Origin: Auritidibacter sp. Marseille-P8566
GTDB taxonomy: Bacteria > Bacteroidota > Bacteroidia > Flavobacteriales > Flavobacteriaceae
DNA: 6,324 nucleotides
Direction: 5' to 3'
Assembly: GCA_943325595.2 (NCBI GenBank)
Contig: CALPQA020000117.1
Span: forward strand, 1 to 6,324
Part shown: piece by piece, positions 6,223-6,324 of the stretch
Position numbering within the stretch: the first letter of the stretch is position 1
How the letters are laid out: the number at the start of each line of letters is the position of its first letter
The notes under the pieces: model-generated
Told to the model about the DNA's origin: nothing
The model's database searches: none
Seen by the model: the letters and a program-made list of their open reading frames with translations, nothing else
Translations under genes and position numbers: made by a program

Positions 6223-6324
6223 ACACATTTTAAACAATCTTCCTAAAGAGGCCAAAGATAAGCATATCGAAAACAAAAAGTATTTCGATAAGCTAAAAAA
6301 GAAAACGCCTAAGAATTTGGATTA
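6218..6324 (+). CDS. YkgJ-type cysteine-cluster protein, N-terminus only (runs off the window)
   Basis: The frame is open from a stop at 6206-6208 to the end of the window and encodes 35 complete codons from a TTG at 6218. No ATG occurs in this frame, so TTG (read as Met) is the best start and is well placed behind the -7 motif. The peptide is highly charged: NNLPKEAKDKHIENKKYF, then a lysine-rich DKLKKKTPKNLD. From memory this matches the N-terminal arm of flavobacterial YkgJ-family proteins, in which the metal- or zinc-binding cysteine cluster follows shortly after. The cysteines themselves lie beyond the window, so the family call rests on this N-terminal resemblance alone. The gene is divergent from the methyltransferase, with 85 bases between starts. 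Confidence 0.7.
   Translation, partial: MKHILNNLPKEAKDKHIENKKYFDKLKKKTPKNLD

Overview
The window looks like ordinary chromosome from a member of the Bacteroidota, most likely Flavobacterium or a close relative. The DNA is AT-rich. Start codons follow A/T-rich leaders without Shine-Dalgarno sequences, and two intergenic sites match the phylum's -7 promoter element (TAnnTTTG). The QueE, YfiT-like, methyltransferase and YkgJ-type proteins all read like flavobacterial versions. Taxonomy is inferred from these traits and recalled families, not from a search.

Positions 1-2780 (+) hold the end of an operon whose promoter lies outside the window: a 53-residue two-helix membrane protein (possibly 5'-truncated), a PstS-like solute-binding lipoprotein and a secreted TPR protein. 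Gaps are 3 and 14 bases, and a strong intrinsic terminator closes the unit at 2804-2833. From memory, this trio commonly follows exbB/exbD genes in flavobacteria, which would make it part of an envelope or energy-transduction locus rather than a phosphate importer. No pstC, pstA or pstB is visible.

Positions 2781-3023 (243 bases, no gene) hold the terminator, a structured palindromic element at about 2867-2927 and a -7 promoter motif for the next gene. Positions 3024-4846 (+) encode QueE, the radical-SAM enzyme of 7-deazaguanine (queuosine) synthesis, and a class V PLP enzyme of the isopenicillin-N-epimerase-like group. They are 29 bases apart and may share a transcript without sharing a pathway.

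Positions 4865-6132 (-) are a two-gene unit read from right to left: a class I SAM-dependent methyltransferase, then a YfiT/DinB-type metal-binding thiol-transferase-like protein. The unit converges on the aminotransferase gene with only 18 bases between the two stop codons.

Positions 6133-6217 form a short divergent intergenic region. It carries part of a dispersed repeat of the 'TCATTGCGAGG..CGAAGCAATC' type that overlaps the longest-ORF start of the methyltransferase, a clear -7 promoter and a 7-base tandem repeat. From 6218 to the window end is the N-terminus of a YkgJ-type cysteine-cluster protein that appears to start at TTG.

I found no mobile element, CRISPR array, tRNA or rRNA, and no convincing new defence or biosynthetic system. 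The most interesting signals are the two dispersed intergenic repeats, the start-codon ambiguities they create, and the orphan PstS/TPR pair.
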